This document shows, in pieces, positions 28,074 through 37,021 of a DNA stretch of 64,000 nucleotides. The notes below the pieces were generated by a model, which was given only the letters and a program-made list of their open reading frames with translations, did no database searches and had not been told where the DNA came from. The DNA lies in assembly GCA_964450955.1 (NCBI GenBank), contig CAYVFI010000002.1, forward strand, positions 186,001 to 250,000, given 5' to 3'. Source of the stretch: CAYNWT01 sp964450955. GTDB taxonomy: Bacteria > Planctomycetota > Planctomycetia > Planctomycetales > Planctomycetaceae. A program made the position numbers and the translations under genes. Numbering within the stretch: position 1 is the stretch's first letter; every line of letters begins with the position of its first letter.

Positions 28074-28994
28074 TTAAGCCAATGCGTGCTTCAGAGCTGA
28101 TTCGAGTTCCGGAAACTGGAACTCAAACCCGGACTCTTCCATCTTTGTCGGAACAACCCTCGCACTAGAGAGGAGAAGTTCGTTTGCCATTTCGCCAAGA
28201 GCCAATCTGGCAGCGAAAGCAGGCATGGGGAATATGGTGGGCCGCCCCAATACTTTGCCGAGGGCTTTCGTGAATTCGATATTCGTCACGGGAGTCGGGG
28301 ACACGGCGTTCACTGGACCGCTTAAAGATTCGGTCGCGATTGCGTGTTCGATCATCCCCACGAGATCAGTCAGTGCGACCCAGCTCCAGTATTGCTTGCC
28401 GGAACCCATCTTCCCGCCGACGCACATTTTAAACGGAGTCAGCATGGCGGCTAACGCGCCTCCTTTCTTATCGAGGACGACGCCGATCCGTAGGTTGACA
28501 ACCCGAATGCCTGCATCCGCCGCAATCTTCGTGGCGTCTTCCCACTCTTTACAGACATCAACCAGAAAGCCAGAACCCGCACTGGCTGTTTCGTCAAGGA
28601 TCTTGTCTCCCTGGTCACCGTAAAACCCTATGGCCGACGCACAAACAAGAACCTTTGGCTTCCGCTGCAGCCCGGCTAGTGCATTGCATAGAGTGGTCGT
28701 GCCCTCGACCCGGCTGTTGCGAATTCGATGCTTCTTCGCGTCGTTCCAACGTCCGTCAGCAATACTCTCCGCGGCAAGATGGACAACGCCATCCAGGCCT
28801 TCCAGAAGTTCCGTGTTTAGGAAACCGCTTGAAGCATCCCACTGGATCTCGTCTTCGTAACTTGCAGGAGGTTTGCGAACGATTGCTTTCGTTTTTGTGC
28901 CACCGGACGCCAGACTGCTCATTAAGGCAGAACCAACGAGCCCGGTCGAACCTGTTACCGCGATGGTTTGAGTTCCAATTACAGTCGCAGTCAT
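28074..28994 (-). CDS. TIGR01777 family NAD(P)-dependent epimerase/oxidoreductase
   Basis: The 306-residue protein is a short-chain dehydrogenase-like epimerase. It has a Rossmann motif near the N-terminus (IAVTGSTGLVGSALMSSL), VVHLAAESIADGRW, the family motif SRVEGTTTLCNAL, SAIGFYGDQGD, GSGFLVDVCKEWE, RIGVVLDKKGGAL and WSWVALTDLVGMI. The substrate of this family is not known; members have been linked with cell division or cell envelope. I start at the ATG at 28994 since the frame upstream (to 29135) overlaps the sigma factor gene. Its C-terminus (ESALKHALA) matches the usual domain end. Confidence 0.9.
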   Translation of the reverse strand: MTATVIGTQTIAVTGSTGLVGSALMSSLASGGTKTKAIVRKPPASYEDEIQWDASSGFLNTELLEGLDGVVHLAAESIADGRWNDAKKHRIRNSRVEGTTTLCNALAGLQRKPKVLVCASAIGFYGDQGDKILDETASAGSGFLVDVCKEWEDATKIAADAGIRVVNLRIGVVLDKKGGALAAMLTPFKMCVGGKMGSGKQYWSWVALTDLVGMIEHAIATESLSGPVNAVSPTPVTNIEFTKALGKVLGRPTIFPMPAFAARLALGEMANELLLSSARVVPTKMEESGFEFQFPELESALKHALA

Positions 28995-29094
28995 CGAAAA
29001 TACTCCAGTGCGTAGAACGAGTTTCGTTACGACGTGACTCGTTGCCTCGCCGACGACGGCCGTGAGTCGCGCTTTAAAGTCGTTAAACAGAACC

Positions 29095-30105
29095 TCAGGA
29101 GCAGCTAACCGGCTTCGGGTCCGGTAGCGAGCCACCCCCGTTCAGGCTGTCTGCAATATCCTGCAACTTCGCGATTCCCTTCATCTGCAGTTGGCGAACG
29201 CGCTCTTTTGAAATCCCAAGGTCGGCCGCCAGGGAACGTAGTGTCTGAGCAACACCGGTCGGCCCAAGCCCGAATCGTTCAAGAACAATGTGCTGTTCTC
29301 GTTCGTCCAACTCACCAGCCATTCGCTGCATGATCGGAGTCAACTGGGCGACGTCCAGTGTGTCGTCTTCCATCGGCTCGTCGGTCGGAACCAATTCGGC
29401 CAAAATTTCAGGAGACGAGACTTGAATCAGGCTCCCGCGTCGCTGATTGGTTTTCCAACGTCGGTAAAAGTGACGCTGAATCGAATGCGTTGCGTAGGTA
29501 CTGAACCGGAATCCCCTTGAGTAGTCAAACTTGTCCACAGCCTTGACCAAAATCAGGCTGCCCTCGCTCACAAGGTCCTCAAACTCCAGATCATTGTTCG
29601 AAAACTTCCGAGCCAGCGATAGCACGAGCCGTAGGTTTGAATCGACGATGGTTGACCGGCTTCGCTGAGCTTCTTCCAGCAGCAACTGAACCCTGGCAAT
29701 GGACTTAGCTGTCGCTCGACGTGGCTTCAGAGTCGCGCGGAATGCATTCGCCCAGCACATGAAATAGTTCATGCGGCGGAAGTAGTACTGCTCGCCGTGG
29801 TGAGTCAACAACGCCGTCGATGCCATGCGGTCAATGACGCCCTCGCTCTCAGCTCGTGAGCGTTGTTTGACAAACAGATCTGCCTCGTCCGCGGCCGATT
29901 CAAGCTCAGCGATACTCAAAGTCTCGAAGTCCGCGTTGTGAATGAAACTGCCCTCAGACAGGAGCAATTCCTCAGCGACCGCAACCCGTTTGCTGGCTCG
30001 TCCTAGTTTGGCAGCATATCGGTTAAGAGTCTGACCGAAAGCCCGGTCGAAACGCTGCTGCTGAGATCGACGGATGTTGACCCGATTCGCACTTGCTGTC
30101 GTCAT
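29095..30105 (-). CDS. RNA polymerase sigma-70 family factor (group 2/3-like)
   Basis: The 336-residue protein has a unique N-terminal region of about 150 residues. Then sigma region 2 appears: STIVDSNLRLVLSLARKF, LEFEDLVSEGSLILVKAVDKF and GFRFSTYATHSIQRHFYRRW (about 161-218). Region 4 carries ELDEREQHIVLERFGLG and the -35 helix-turn-helix SLAADLGISKERVRQLQMKG (about 284-318). Region 3 is short or degenerate, and the region 1.1 of primary sigma factors is not seen. It is therefore an alternative factor. Its start (ATG at 30105) follows AGGGAC. A CTGTATACAG palindrome lies about 52 bases upstream. It precedes the epimerase and redox genes on the same strand (100-base gap), so it may drive or share that operon. 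Confidence 0.88.
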   Translation of the reverse strand: MTTASANRVNIRRSQQQRFDRAFGQTLNRYAAKLGRASKRVAVAEELLLSEGSFIHNADFETLSIAELESAADEADLFVKQRSRAESEGVIDRMASTALLTHHGEQYYFRRMNYFMCWANAFRATLKPRRATAKSIARVQLLLEEAQRSRSTIVDSNLRLVLSLARKFSNNDLEFEDLVSEGSLILVKAVDKFDYSRGFRFSTYATHSIQRHFYRRWKTNQRRGSLIQVSSPEILAELVPTDEPMEDDTLDVAQLTPIMQRMAGELDEREQHIVLERFGLGPTGVAQTLRSLAADLGISKERVRQLQMKGIAKLQDIADSLNGGGSLPDPKPVSCS

Positions 30106-30156
30106 TTGATCGTCCCTTTTGGCTTCGCGATCGTTAATTCGTTCAAATCGTTCATA

Positions 30157-30166
30157 CTGTATACAG
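30157..30166. promoter_or_regulatory. CTGTATACAG palindrome upstream of the sigma factor gene
   Basis: A perfect 10-base palindrome 52-61 bases before the sigma factor start codon. A nearby direct repeat of the form GTTCAAATC/GTTCATAC overlaps it. It could be an operator; it is shorter than a LexA box and no factor can be named. Confidence 0.3.
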
Positions 30167-30298
30167 AAGCCTGTTCGGCATAGCAACCGTAGTGGATTTG
30201 CATTTATCACACGTTTTAGAAACATTTCCCGCGTAATTTTGAAAATCAGTGGTCTCGTCCGGCTTGGGAATACCGTTCAGAACGTTCAGGAGTAATAA

Positions 30299-30796
30299 GT
30301 GAACACAAGTTCCGTTGTCTTGGAGGGTCTGTCAGACGGAAGCTTTCGCCTGGTGACAGAACAGGTGTTGCCAGCCGAAATCAGATCAGTTTTCGGCTTC
30401 TTCGCTGATGCTGGCCAGTGACAGCGAATCACTCCTCCATGGCTGAATTTCCGCGTCACCACACCAATGCCCATCGACATCCAAAAGGGCAAGTTGATCG
30501 ACTACCGGCTACGGTTGCGGTTCGTTCCCATCCGTTGGCGGACGCTGATCAGCGACTGGACACCGAACCGTCAGTTCGTGGACGAACAACTGAAAGGCCC
30601 GTATCGGTTGTGGCGTCACTCGCACCAGTTCGAAGAATGTGAGGGCGGGACTCTTGTCCGCGACACGGTCCAATACCGGGTCCTTGGTGGGAAGATGATC
30701 GAACGCCTGTTCGTCAGAAGAGACCTGAGGCGGATTTTTGAGTATCGATACAATCAGTTGGCTGCAATCTTTGCAGCCGGAGAAGCGCAATCGTGA
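30299..30796 (+). pseudogene. SRPBCC (START-like) ligand-binding protein interrupted by an in-frame TGA
   Basis: A GTG at 30299 follows AGGAG at a proper distance and opens a frame of 166 codons to the stop at 30796, broken only by TGA at 30419-30421. Before it: LVTEQVLPAEIRSVFGFFADAGQ. After it: QRITPPWLNFRVTTPMPID, then DYRLRLRFVPIRWRT and a C-terminal FEYRYNQLAAIF. Together these match the polyketide cyclase/SRPBCC group (FADAxNLxRITPPWLxF), where the interrupted position is normally Leu, so a TTA or TTG to TGA change explains it. Translation could restart at the ATG at 30467, giving a protein without its first strand and helices. The family binds hydrophobic ligands. Its start follows the sigma factor gene region in the divergent direction. 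Confidence 0.75.
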
Positions 30797-30802
30797 GTCC
30801 GG

Positions 30803-31897
30803 CTAGTTCTTACCGAACGGCCAGCGGAGCCACTTCTTTTTCTTCTTTTCCTCAACCGGTTCGTCATCCCAGGGAAGGTCTTCTTCAAGCGTGGCAGCGG
30901 TCTGAATGTTGCCATCGTAAACGGGCCGATCACTGGGACGTTCACCCGCCCGATAAACCTGCGGCCTGAACTGATGCCCTGACTGCTCCGTCCGCGCAAG
31001 CTGCTCGCCGACATCAACAACATTCATGCCCCTGCTAATCGTTGGCTGCCAGAGATTGGGCTGCAGTTGAGTGTTGGTCGTTACGTTGCGAATCGTGATC
31101 GCCATCGACATTTCCATTGCCGGCCAATAAATCGCGATATGACCGGGCAACTTCGCGCCGCCTTCATACTGAAAGTTGGACAGTTCCGCGCGGACGACGG
31201 TGTTGTTGCCGCTATCGACAATTCGATGGCCGATGACATTGCCGCCATGCAGGTCGACAATGGTAATCCGGCGGAACATCCGCCCGTCCTTCGTGTCATG
31301 CTGACTAACAAGGTTCACACGTTCCGGATGCGCGTCGCGATGCATCGTCATGCCATCACTGGCAATCCGAGTCACGCCCAGAACTTCCATAAGCCACTTA
31401 GGCTCAAACGGCATCGACATTTGCTGCTGTGCCTGCGGGTGGTTTCTGACGTAGTCGAACTCGTCGTGACGAACCTTGTACAAGTTGTTTTCTCTGTTGG
31501 GCTGCATATGAAACCAGCAGTATTCGTCGTTTGAACCAACGTCGGTACTAATCAGTCCCATGCCTGCGTCTGCAATCAGCCGAAAGTTGCGCGGTACTTC
31601 GCAGGCAATTGTCCCATTCAGCCGCACGGTCGGGCTTTTGGGGCTGTTGACGGCTATTTGGCAACTGCGAGAAATCCACGATCGTGTTTTGTCTGCGTTC
31701 TGGTTCAGGTGCTCCAGCAATTCGGCTTGTGAAATCTGATAGGGGAGTACCGGTTTCGCTCGCGGTTCCAGGGGAATGCCTGACTGCTGGTGCACCAGTG
31801 ACCGACAGCCCGGTAGCGCGGTCATCAGCGTTCCCCAAACCATGATCGCCATGAGCAACCGGGGTCTCGCAGACTGCAGTGAAGAAACGTGACGCAT
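30803..31897 (-). CDS. Lipoprotein of unknown function, possibly LolA/LolB-like fold
   Basis: About 364 residues from the ATG at 31897. A signal sequence (LLMAIMVWGTLMTA) leads to a lipobox ALPGC at about residue 31. The mature part has a beta-rich domain (SRSCQIAVNSPKSPTVRLNGTIACE, then FRLIADAGMGLISTDVG, then FRRITIVDLHGG), whose half-barrel pattern is reminiscent of LolA/LolB or DUF4292 lipoproteins; this is only a resemblance. The last 40 residues are charged, ending in a Lys cluster (EEKKKKKWLRWPFGKN). It starts eight bases after the stop of the next gene, so they form an operon. Confidence 0.7.
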   Translation of the reverse strand: MRHVSSLQSARPRLLMAIMVWGTLMTALPGCRSLVHQQSGIPLEPRAKPVLPYQISQAELLEHLNQNADKTRSWISRSCQIAVNSPKSPTVRLNGTIACEVPRNFRLIADAGMGLISTDVGSNDEYCWFHMQPNRENNLYKVRHDEFDYVRNHPQAQQQMSMPFEPKWLMEVLGVTRIASDGMTMHRDAHPERVNLVSQHDTKDGRMFRRITIVDLHGGNVIGHRIVDSGNNTVVRAELSNFQYEGGAKLPGHIAIYWPAMEMSMAITIRNVTTNTQLQPNLWQPTISRGMNVVDVGEQLARTEQSGHQFRPQVYRAGERPSDRPVYDGNIQTAATLEEDLPWDDEPVEEKKKKKWLRWPFGKN

Positions 31898-31904
31898 AGC
31901 TGGC

Positions 31905-32375
31905 TTAGCCTGGAACCAATTGAATCTGGAGCTGTTCAATCTCAGCGTCTGACAATTCGGGATCGCGAATCTCGTAGCTACCTTCGCCTCTGGTTCCAGA
32001 CAGCTGCAAAAAGCTGTCGTCACCATCTAAACGTGATCCATCGATTTGCAAACGGCGTTTGCGAACAAGCAGTAGGGCCAGGACGTACCGCATCTTTTCC
32101 TGGAACTCATTCGGGGACTCAGAAAGCCGTTCGAAGTACTCGAACAACGAATCAGGATCCAGCGGGTTCTCCTGAGTCTCTTTCACCTCCGGCACATCCG
32201 CTCGCCAATGGGCGACTGCGTTTTGTGGGGCTCCCGACCACGACTCTTCAGCAAAATCAACCCGAGCCAGCTTGCCGTTTTCCAGCACCAGGGCCGAATA
32301 ACACGACGAACCCGGCGCAAGCGGTTGTCCGCTGACGCTGCAGGTGCGACCGAGGGGTTTGATGTTGTAGTCCAT
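31905..32375 (-). CDS. Conserved small protein with N-terminal Cys pair, unknown
   Basis: A 156-residue soluble protein. The N-terminus GRTCSVSGQPLAPGSSCYSALV has two Cys that resemble half of a zinc-binding knuckle. The middle is acidic and helical (LDPDSLFEYFERLSESPNEF, then MRYVLALLLVRKRRLQI), and the end is acidic (SDAEIEQLQIQL). I recognise no family. It is the first gene of a two-gene operon with the lipoprotein downstream, which suggests a common role at the envelope, but that is inference. Confidence 0.7.
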   Translation of the reverse strand: MDYNIKPLGRTCSVSGQPLAPGSSCYSALVLENGKLARVDFAEESWSGAPQNAVAHWRADVPEVKETQENPLDPDSLFEYFERLSESPNEFQEKMRYVLALLLVRKRRLQIDGSRLDGDDSFLQLSGTRGEGSYEIRDPELSDAEIEQLQIQLVPG

Positions 32376-32515
32376 TACAAGCCAGCTAGCCGAGAGTCCA
32401 TTCCGGGCGGGCAGGCAAGGTAATGTAAGTTCGACAATCCCACAATAGGCGTATTTTTACACACGTTTTAGCGGTGTTTCGCTTTGGTTGTCGTCGGTCG
32501 TCGTCAGCTGAGCGA

Positions 32516-34906
32516 TTAGTCGAGATCTTGTCGCATGGCGTAGATCACGACATTCAGGGCAATCTTCACAGCGTCCTTCTCAACGTAACCACGACACGCT
32601 GCCGTCGATTGCTGCTCAAGCGCGCAGCTGATGTCGTACTTGCTGTAGACAACCACCAGCCGCCCGCCGACTTCAATTCCCTCGAGAAACGGTTCGCCCC
32701 GCTCAACGCGAGCTTCAAACTTCGCGTTACGCCCCACGGCCGGTATTCGGCGTTCGACCGTTTTGATGTCATGCCATGTCTCATCCGTAAAGATTGGATG
32801 ATCGGTCGGAACGCGAACCAGCTTCGCGTCTTCGTCCTCGTACAGCTTAGCCGCCAGCTTTCGGAAGCTCTTGTCGAATTGCGGCGAGCCACAGCACGCG
32901 TCGGCAAACAGCACATGACCTCGATCCAGGTACTTCCGCAGTTGCTCGCGTTCCTGCCGACTGAACTCAAACGCGTTTCGGCCATGCATGTACACAAGCG
33001 GATGATTGAAAATATCGTCCGCCATCACAGGCATTGACTTTGGCTTCGTCGAAGCCGCCGCGCCAACAGTTTCGTTAAGAGCCAGCAACAGGTTCCGCAA
33101 AGCACGCGGCGCGGTGTCCCAGCCGCCGCTGTGTTTGAGCTGTGCGATTTCCAGGAAGCCTCGCTGGATCTGGTCTTTTCGCTTAATCCGATCGCCGCCG
33201 GTGTCGTCCAGCTTCCCGGGCGGTTCTCGACCGGTGGCGTAGGCCACGATGTTGACTCCGATGCGCGTGTCCCGAGTGATCCGAGTTCGAAGCCTGTCCT
33301 GCGCTGCCTGTGGAAGTTCCTTGCGGTCGGAAGGCTCGACTTTCGACCACTTATTCCAGTAGCAGGCCAGATCGACGGGAGAATACACAATGGAGGTCCG
33401 ACAACCGAAGTCGACTCCGTGCAGCTCAATCGCATCAGCCGGCAGTCGAAACTCAGAACGGAAAATTGGATGCTCTGATTCCAGCCGCTTTAATTCGGTT
33501 CCACCCTCGGGAAACATCCGTTTGACCAGGTTTCGAAAGCCAGGGTCAAAGTCCTGAGAATCACACGTGGCGCATGCCAGAATGAAACCGCCCTGATCGA
33601 CGTAAGCTCTTAACGCAGCGACCTGCTGCTCAGTAAACGCAGGTCGCTGGGCACCGGAGATGTAACAAATCGGCGCTTGCGCGAGTTCGGCGACGGCTGT
33701 GTCCGGCTTCAATCGGTACATGTTGACGGTTTGGTGCGTCAGCAACTTCGGCCAATCTTCCAGACCACTTATGAGTTCAACCAGGTTCCGTGCATCGTCC
33801 GGATGGTTGTCCCAATCGCGACCAGCAGGACGGAACCGGTTGTTTGGATCCGGAGCACCGTACTCCAACTTGTTGATGACAACAGGAACCAATCCCTTGG
33901 ACAAAAATAGCAAGCCGAAGCTGGCGGCAACCGCGCCGCCCTCGCTGGTGGAACGCCAGTCACCGGCAACCAGTTGGTTCGAAGCCAGTGTACGAGCGCC
34001 TTCACGGTACCAGTCGCCCTGTCCAATAAACCTGCGTCCCGTCAATCGACCAACCCGCTCAAGAGCGTACAGGTAATACATCAGATACGCACGACTTGAT
34101 TGCACGCCGGGGTTCGATTGCACCGAGAACCTGCGCCCCAGCCAATCAAGCCCCGCGTCAATGCCTTCGTCCACATCAGGCGCCCGACAACAATCGACGT
34201 CGCCATTCGGCAGAACATCTTTGTCATTGCGCAGCATTCGCTGCGTAATGGCCAGCGAAGCAATCCCCGCGCATGTCATGCTGCCGTTGTACTGCGACCC
34301 GCTATAGCTCCACCCGCCTCTGTTCGGATCCTGCAGACGCCGCCAGTACGCCTGAGCTTTCCGCCAGACTCCAGGATCGACCTCATAGCCAATCGAAGCC
34401 GCCTCACGCAGACCCAGCAAACCAAATTGAGCGTTACTCGGATCTCCTCGACCGGACGGGTAGCTCCACGAACCATTCTCGGTTTGCGTCTCTTCCAACC
34501 GTCTGGCCAACCGAGTGATCTGCCGATGGTCTCTCCCGCCCTTTGCCTTGGCTGCCACCAAAGCAGAGATCGTCAGGGAGACTTCGTATGTTCTGGCGGG
34601 CTTTCCCGCCTGCAGACCACGCAGGTACTTAAGCCCCTTGCGGACCGTGTCGTCTTTTTCTGTCAGCCCCGAATTCAACAAAGCCAGCACAGCCAGGGCT
34701 GTTGTTCCTGAGGGGTACTGCGGATAGGTTGACGTCCACGTGCCGTTGGCGTTTTGCTTCGAACGCAAAAATCGCTGCGCTCGCTTGATCGCCGTCAGCA
34801 CATCGTTGCGCAGCGCAGCGTCATTGTCCTGAGCAGCAGATGGTTGCGCCAGGACGCTAAGACTCAGAAACACAATGAGACTGGTTCGCAAACAAGCGCG
34901 TTTCAT
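32516..34906 (-). CDS. Secreted DUF4159 protein with prenyltransferase/squalene-cyclase-type repeats
   Basis: The 796-residue protein starts at the ATG at 34906 with a signal peptide (LRTSLIVFLSLSVLAQPSAAQ). Residues about 35-370 form alpha-alpha toroid repeats (QRFLRSKQNANGTW, RLEETQTENGSWSY, YWRRLQDPNRGGWSY, GLDWLGRRF), as in squalene cyclase and prenyltransferase folds, but the catalytic acid motif is absent. Two DUF4159 domains follow, marked by AELAQAPICYISGAQ/FNHPLVYMHGRN, RAYVDQGGFILACATC/RKYLDRGHVLFADACC and a final GVNIVAYATG/ALNVVIYAMR. DUF4159 has a GATase-like fold of unknown role. The tandem copies suggest duplication. Secretion makes a periplasmic job likely. Confidence 0.85.
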   Translation of the reverse strand: MKRACLRTSLIVFLSLSVLAQPSAAQDNDAALRNDVLTAIKRAQRFLRSKQNANGTWTSTYPQYPSGTTALAVLALLNSGLTEKDDTVRKGLKYLRGLQAGKPARTYEVSLTISALVAAKAKGGRDHRQITRLARRLEETQTENGSWSYPSGRGDPSNAQFGLLGLREAASIGYEVDPGVWRKAQAYWRRLQDPNRGGWSYSGSQYNGSMTCAGIASLAITQRMLRNDKDVLPNGDVDCCRAPDVDEGIDAGLDWLGRRFSVQSNPGVQSSRAYLMYYLYALERVGRLTGRRFIGQGDWYREGARTLASNQLVAGDWRSTSEGGAVAASFGLLFLSKGLVPVVINKLEYGAPDPNNRFRPAGRDWDNHPDDARNLVELISGLEDWPKLLTHQTVNMYRLKPDTAVAELAQAPICYISGAQRPAFTEQQVAALRAYVDQGGFILACATCDSQDFDPGFRNLVKRMFPEGGTELKRLESEHPIFRSEFRLPADAIELHGVDFGCRTSIVYSPVDLACYWNKWSKVEPSDRKELPQAAQDRLRTRITRDTRIGVNIVAYATGREPPGKLDDTGGDRIKRKDQIQRGFLEIAQLKHSGGWDTAPRALRNLLLALNETVGAAASTKPKSMPVMADDIFNHPLVYMHGRNAFEFSRQEREQLRKYLDRGHVLFADACCGSPQFDKSFRKLAAKLYEDEDAKLVRVPTDHPIFTDETWHDIKTVERRIPAVGRNAKFEARVERGEPFLEGIEVGGRLVVVYSKYDISCALEQQSTAACRGYVEKDAVKIALNVVIYAMRQDLD

Positions 34907-35036
34907 AGTGAGTACACTTTGCCCGGTGATGCGTGCTTTGGATGCTGATCCCGATAACGTCGGGATTTGTTTCGCAAAACACCTCGAAGATTTTCGAATC
35001 CTAAGCCTCACCTCGGGTTCGATAAATCCGCTCAAC

Positions 35037-36221
35037 TTAGCCGCGTTCCTCAAACACCAACGGACCTTTTTCGCCCGGCTTTGAGACTCGAACCGCTACG
35101 TTCCCGTTCAACACGTCCGCCAGCAAGTCGCCACAAACCACAGCTCGCCAACCATTCATGAGCGGCAGGTTGTCGGTCGGCTTTTCACTACAAATTAGTC
35201 GCACAAGTTCCTGCAGGTCGGCGTTGTTGGCAACCAACTGCTGCGAAATTTCCATCTGAGCGCAACGGTTCGAAAGAGCCAGGCTAAGCAGCTTACTTAC
35301 GACCTGTTGATCCGGATCTGCATCGTGACTGCGAGACCGCATCGTCTTCGGCAAATCACCGTCCTGAATTTCTTCAGCACGAGCAACACATTCCAGAATC
35401 GCATCAGCGGAATTCTTGCTGGCCGGGCGGTTCATATCGCGTGTGGCAAACAGTTCCTTCTTTGTTTTCGGTCGGCGTCGAGCTACATCGATGACCAGGT
35501 CGTCTCGCAAAACACGCCGCGGTTGCCTGTTCCTCGAACGCGCCTCAGCCTCGCGCCAACGTGCCAGTTCGTGAGCGACTCCAAGCTGGCGGCGATTCAG
35601 TTTGTGCAAACCACTGATGCGGGCCCACGGATCTGCTTCCCGCTCAGCAACAATATCGTCCACCAACCGTTCGAACTCAGCTTCCGCCCACCACAATCGG
35701 TCTTTCTTGTTGAGCGACTTCTGCTGGCGTTCCCAGATGGGAATCACGTGATTGACGTCTTCAAGAGCGTACTTGATTTGGTCCGCTGACAACGGGCGAC
35801 GCAACCAGTCGGTCCGCGTCTGCGTGCTTTTGATGTTTTCGCCCATCAACCGATTGACCAGGTTGCTGTACCCCAAAGGGTAACTGCGACTGCGAATGCC
35901 TTCGGCAACCTGAATATCCACCAGACGTTGCGGTCGCCGGTCGATCGCTTCAAGACAAAACCGAATCTCAGCCTGACCTCCGTGAACAATCACCGTCGTC
36001 ACGTCGTCGCTCATCAACTCCCACCAGGGAGAAAGGTCGGTGACCTCCAGCGGATCAACCGCGGCGGCAACTTCAGGAGTCGCAAACTGCAACAGTCCGA
36101 GTTCCGGCAGGTAAGTGAATTCTGAAACAAACTCAGTATCGAACGCAACGATACCGGCACTGCGAATCGCATCACAGAGTTCAAGGAATTCAGCTTGTGT
36201 GGCGATGACTTCCGTCGCCAT
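35037..36221 (-). CDS. rnd: Ribonuclease D family 3'-5' exonuclease
   Basis: The 394-residue protein trims RNA 3' ends, as in tRNA maturation. The DEDDy exonuclease domain has IVAFDTEF (D28, E30), a second motif VIVHGGQAEIRFC where the usual Asp is Glu, and the third motif YALEDVNHVIPIW (Tyr-x-x-x-Asp). The Glu variant also occurs, as I recall, in other planctomycete homologues (HAGREE). Two HRDC-like helical domains follow (about 210-280 and 305-375). I start at the ATG at 36221; the frame upstream shows no family similarity. Confidence 0.88.
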   Translation of the reverse strand: MATEVIATQAEFLELCDAIRSAGIVAFDTEFVSEFTYLPELGLLQFATPEVAAAVDPLEVTDLSPWWELMSDDVTTVIVHGGQAEIRFCLEAIDRRPQRLVDIQVAEGIRSRSYPLGYSNLVNRLMGENIKSTQTRTDWLRRPLSADQIKYALEDVNHVIPIWERQQKSLNKKDRLWWAEAEFERLVDDIVAEREADPWARISGLHKLNRRQLGVAHELARWREAEARSRNRQPRRVLRDDLVIDVARRRPKTKKELFATRDMNRPASKNSADAILECVARAEEIQDGDLPKTMRSRSHDADPDQQVVSKLLSLALSNRCAQMEISQQLVANNADLQELVRLICSEKPTDNLPLMNGWRAVVCGDLLADVLNGNVAVRVSKPGEKGPLVFEERG

Positions 36222-37021
36222 AACTCGTCCGTGGCAAGAGTAACCCGTGGTGTCTTGTTTAGCGGGCTTTTGACTGATTATAGCTGAGGCAGGCGGGTTT
36301 TCGCGATCCGCGAATGGCAATGTTTTTGCCCGACACGACGGAAATCCTGAAGTCCGAAGCCAATACGCCTTCGACCCACACCAGTCGAACGAATGCTGTT
36401 GAAGTCTGCTGAACCTCTCCACTCACGCAATCGACGGCGACCCACAGCGACAATTTGTCAGTTTCGCCGCTCCACAACAAGCACCTGTCCACAGCCGCAA
36501 AATGTCTCGCGGTCCGCGGTTTTCGACTTGGTTTGTAAGAACGAACGCAGTTCCAGCCGCCTGAGTGCGGGAACAGGTCAATCGAGCTTGGCGTCCGAGA
36601 CCACGTTTTTTCGCCAAATTAGACGGTTCGTAATCACGGCAGACTTCACAACTGGCCCTTTTCCAATCTGTCGTCGTTCAAGCGCAAATCGATCCAGTCG
36701 GGAACCAGCCGAACGGCAAGAGATGGACAAGTGACTCGCCGGGACCGGAACGAACGGAACAACGCAGGCGATAGTCACAGGCCCCCAAGGAACCGAAAGC
36801 TGTGAGGCGAATGCCACTTTGGTTGTCACTTAGCGGCTTCGCACCAATAGCTCTGGGCACGTTTGGATGGTGTGTTGGTGCGTTCCAGAAGCCCGGCATC
36901 TCAATAGCTCTGTCACACGGGAGGGACTCAAGCGGCGTCTTAAGCCAAAGCAACATTGTTGAACCAATGCGATGCCGGGCTTCTACCAGTCTGCCGGGAC
37001 TGCGCATCGCTTGATCGCGGC
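36222..37021. other. 800-base intergenic region with an inverted repeat, no gene
   Basis: No open frame here looks coding by composition. It contains the perfect 14-base inverted repeat at 36887-36900/36971-36984 (listed separately) and a shared CAATAGCTCTG motif at about 36844 and 36904. The rest shows no recognisable feature. Confidence 0.5.
36887..36984. repeat. Inverted repeat, 14-base arms
   Basis: AGAAGCCCGGCATC at 36887-36900 is the exact reverse complement of GATGCCGGGCTTCT at 36971-36984. The 70-base loop holds no gene. It could be a dispersed palindromic element or the stem of a structured RNA. Confidence 0.55.

Noticed and set aside
30419..30421. Selenocysteine reading of the TGA in the SRPBCC gene
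   Set aside because: The family has Leu there, not a redox Cys, and no SECIS-like hairpin was evident downstream; a nonsense change or error is simpler.
30286..30492. Minus-strand frame opposite the SRPBCC start
   Set aside because: It is the shadow of the interrupted SRPBCC gene, whose plus-strand similarity and AGGAG are better evidence.
36393..36734. 113-residue plus-strand frame in the long gap
   Set aside because: Arg/Ser-rich, no similarity, no ribosome site; composition like random GC-rich sequence.
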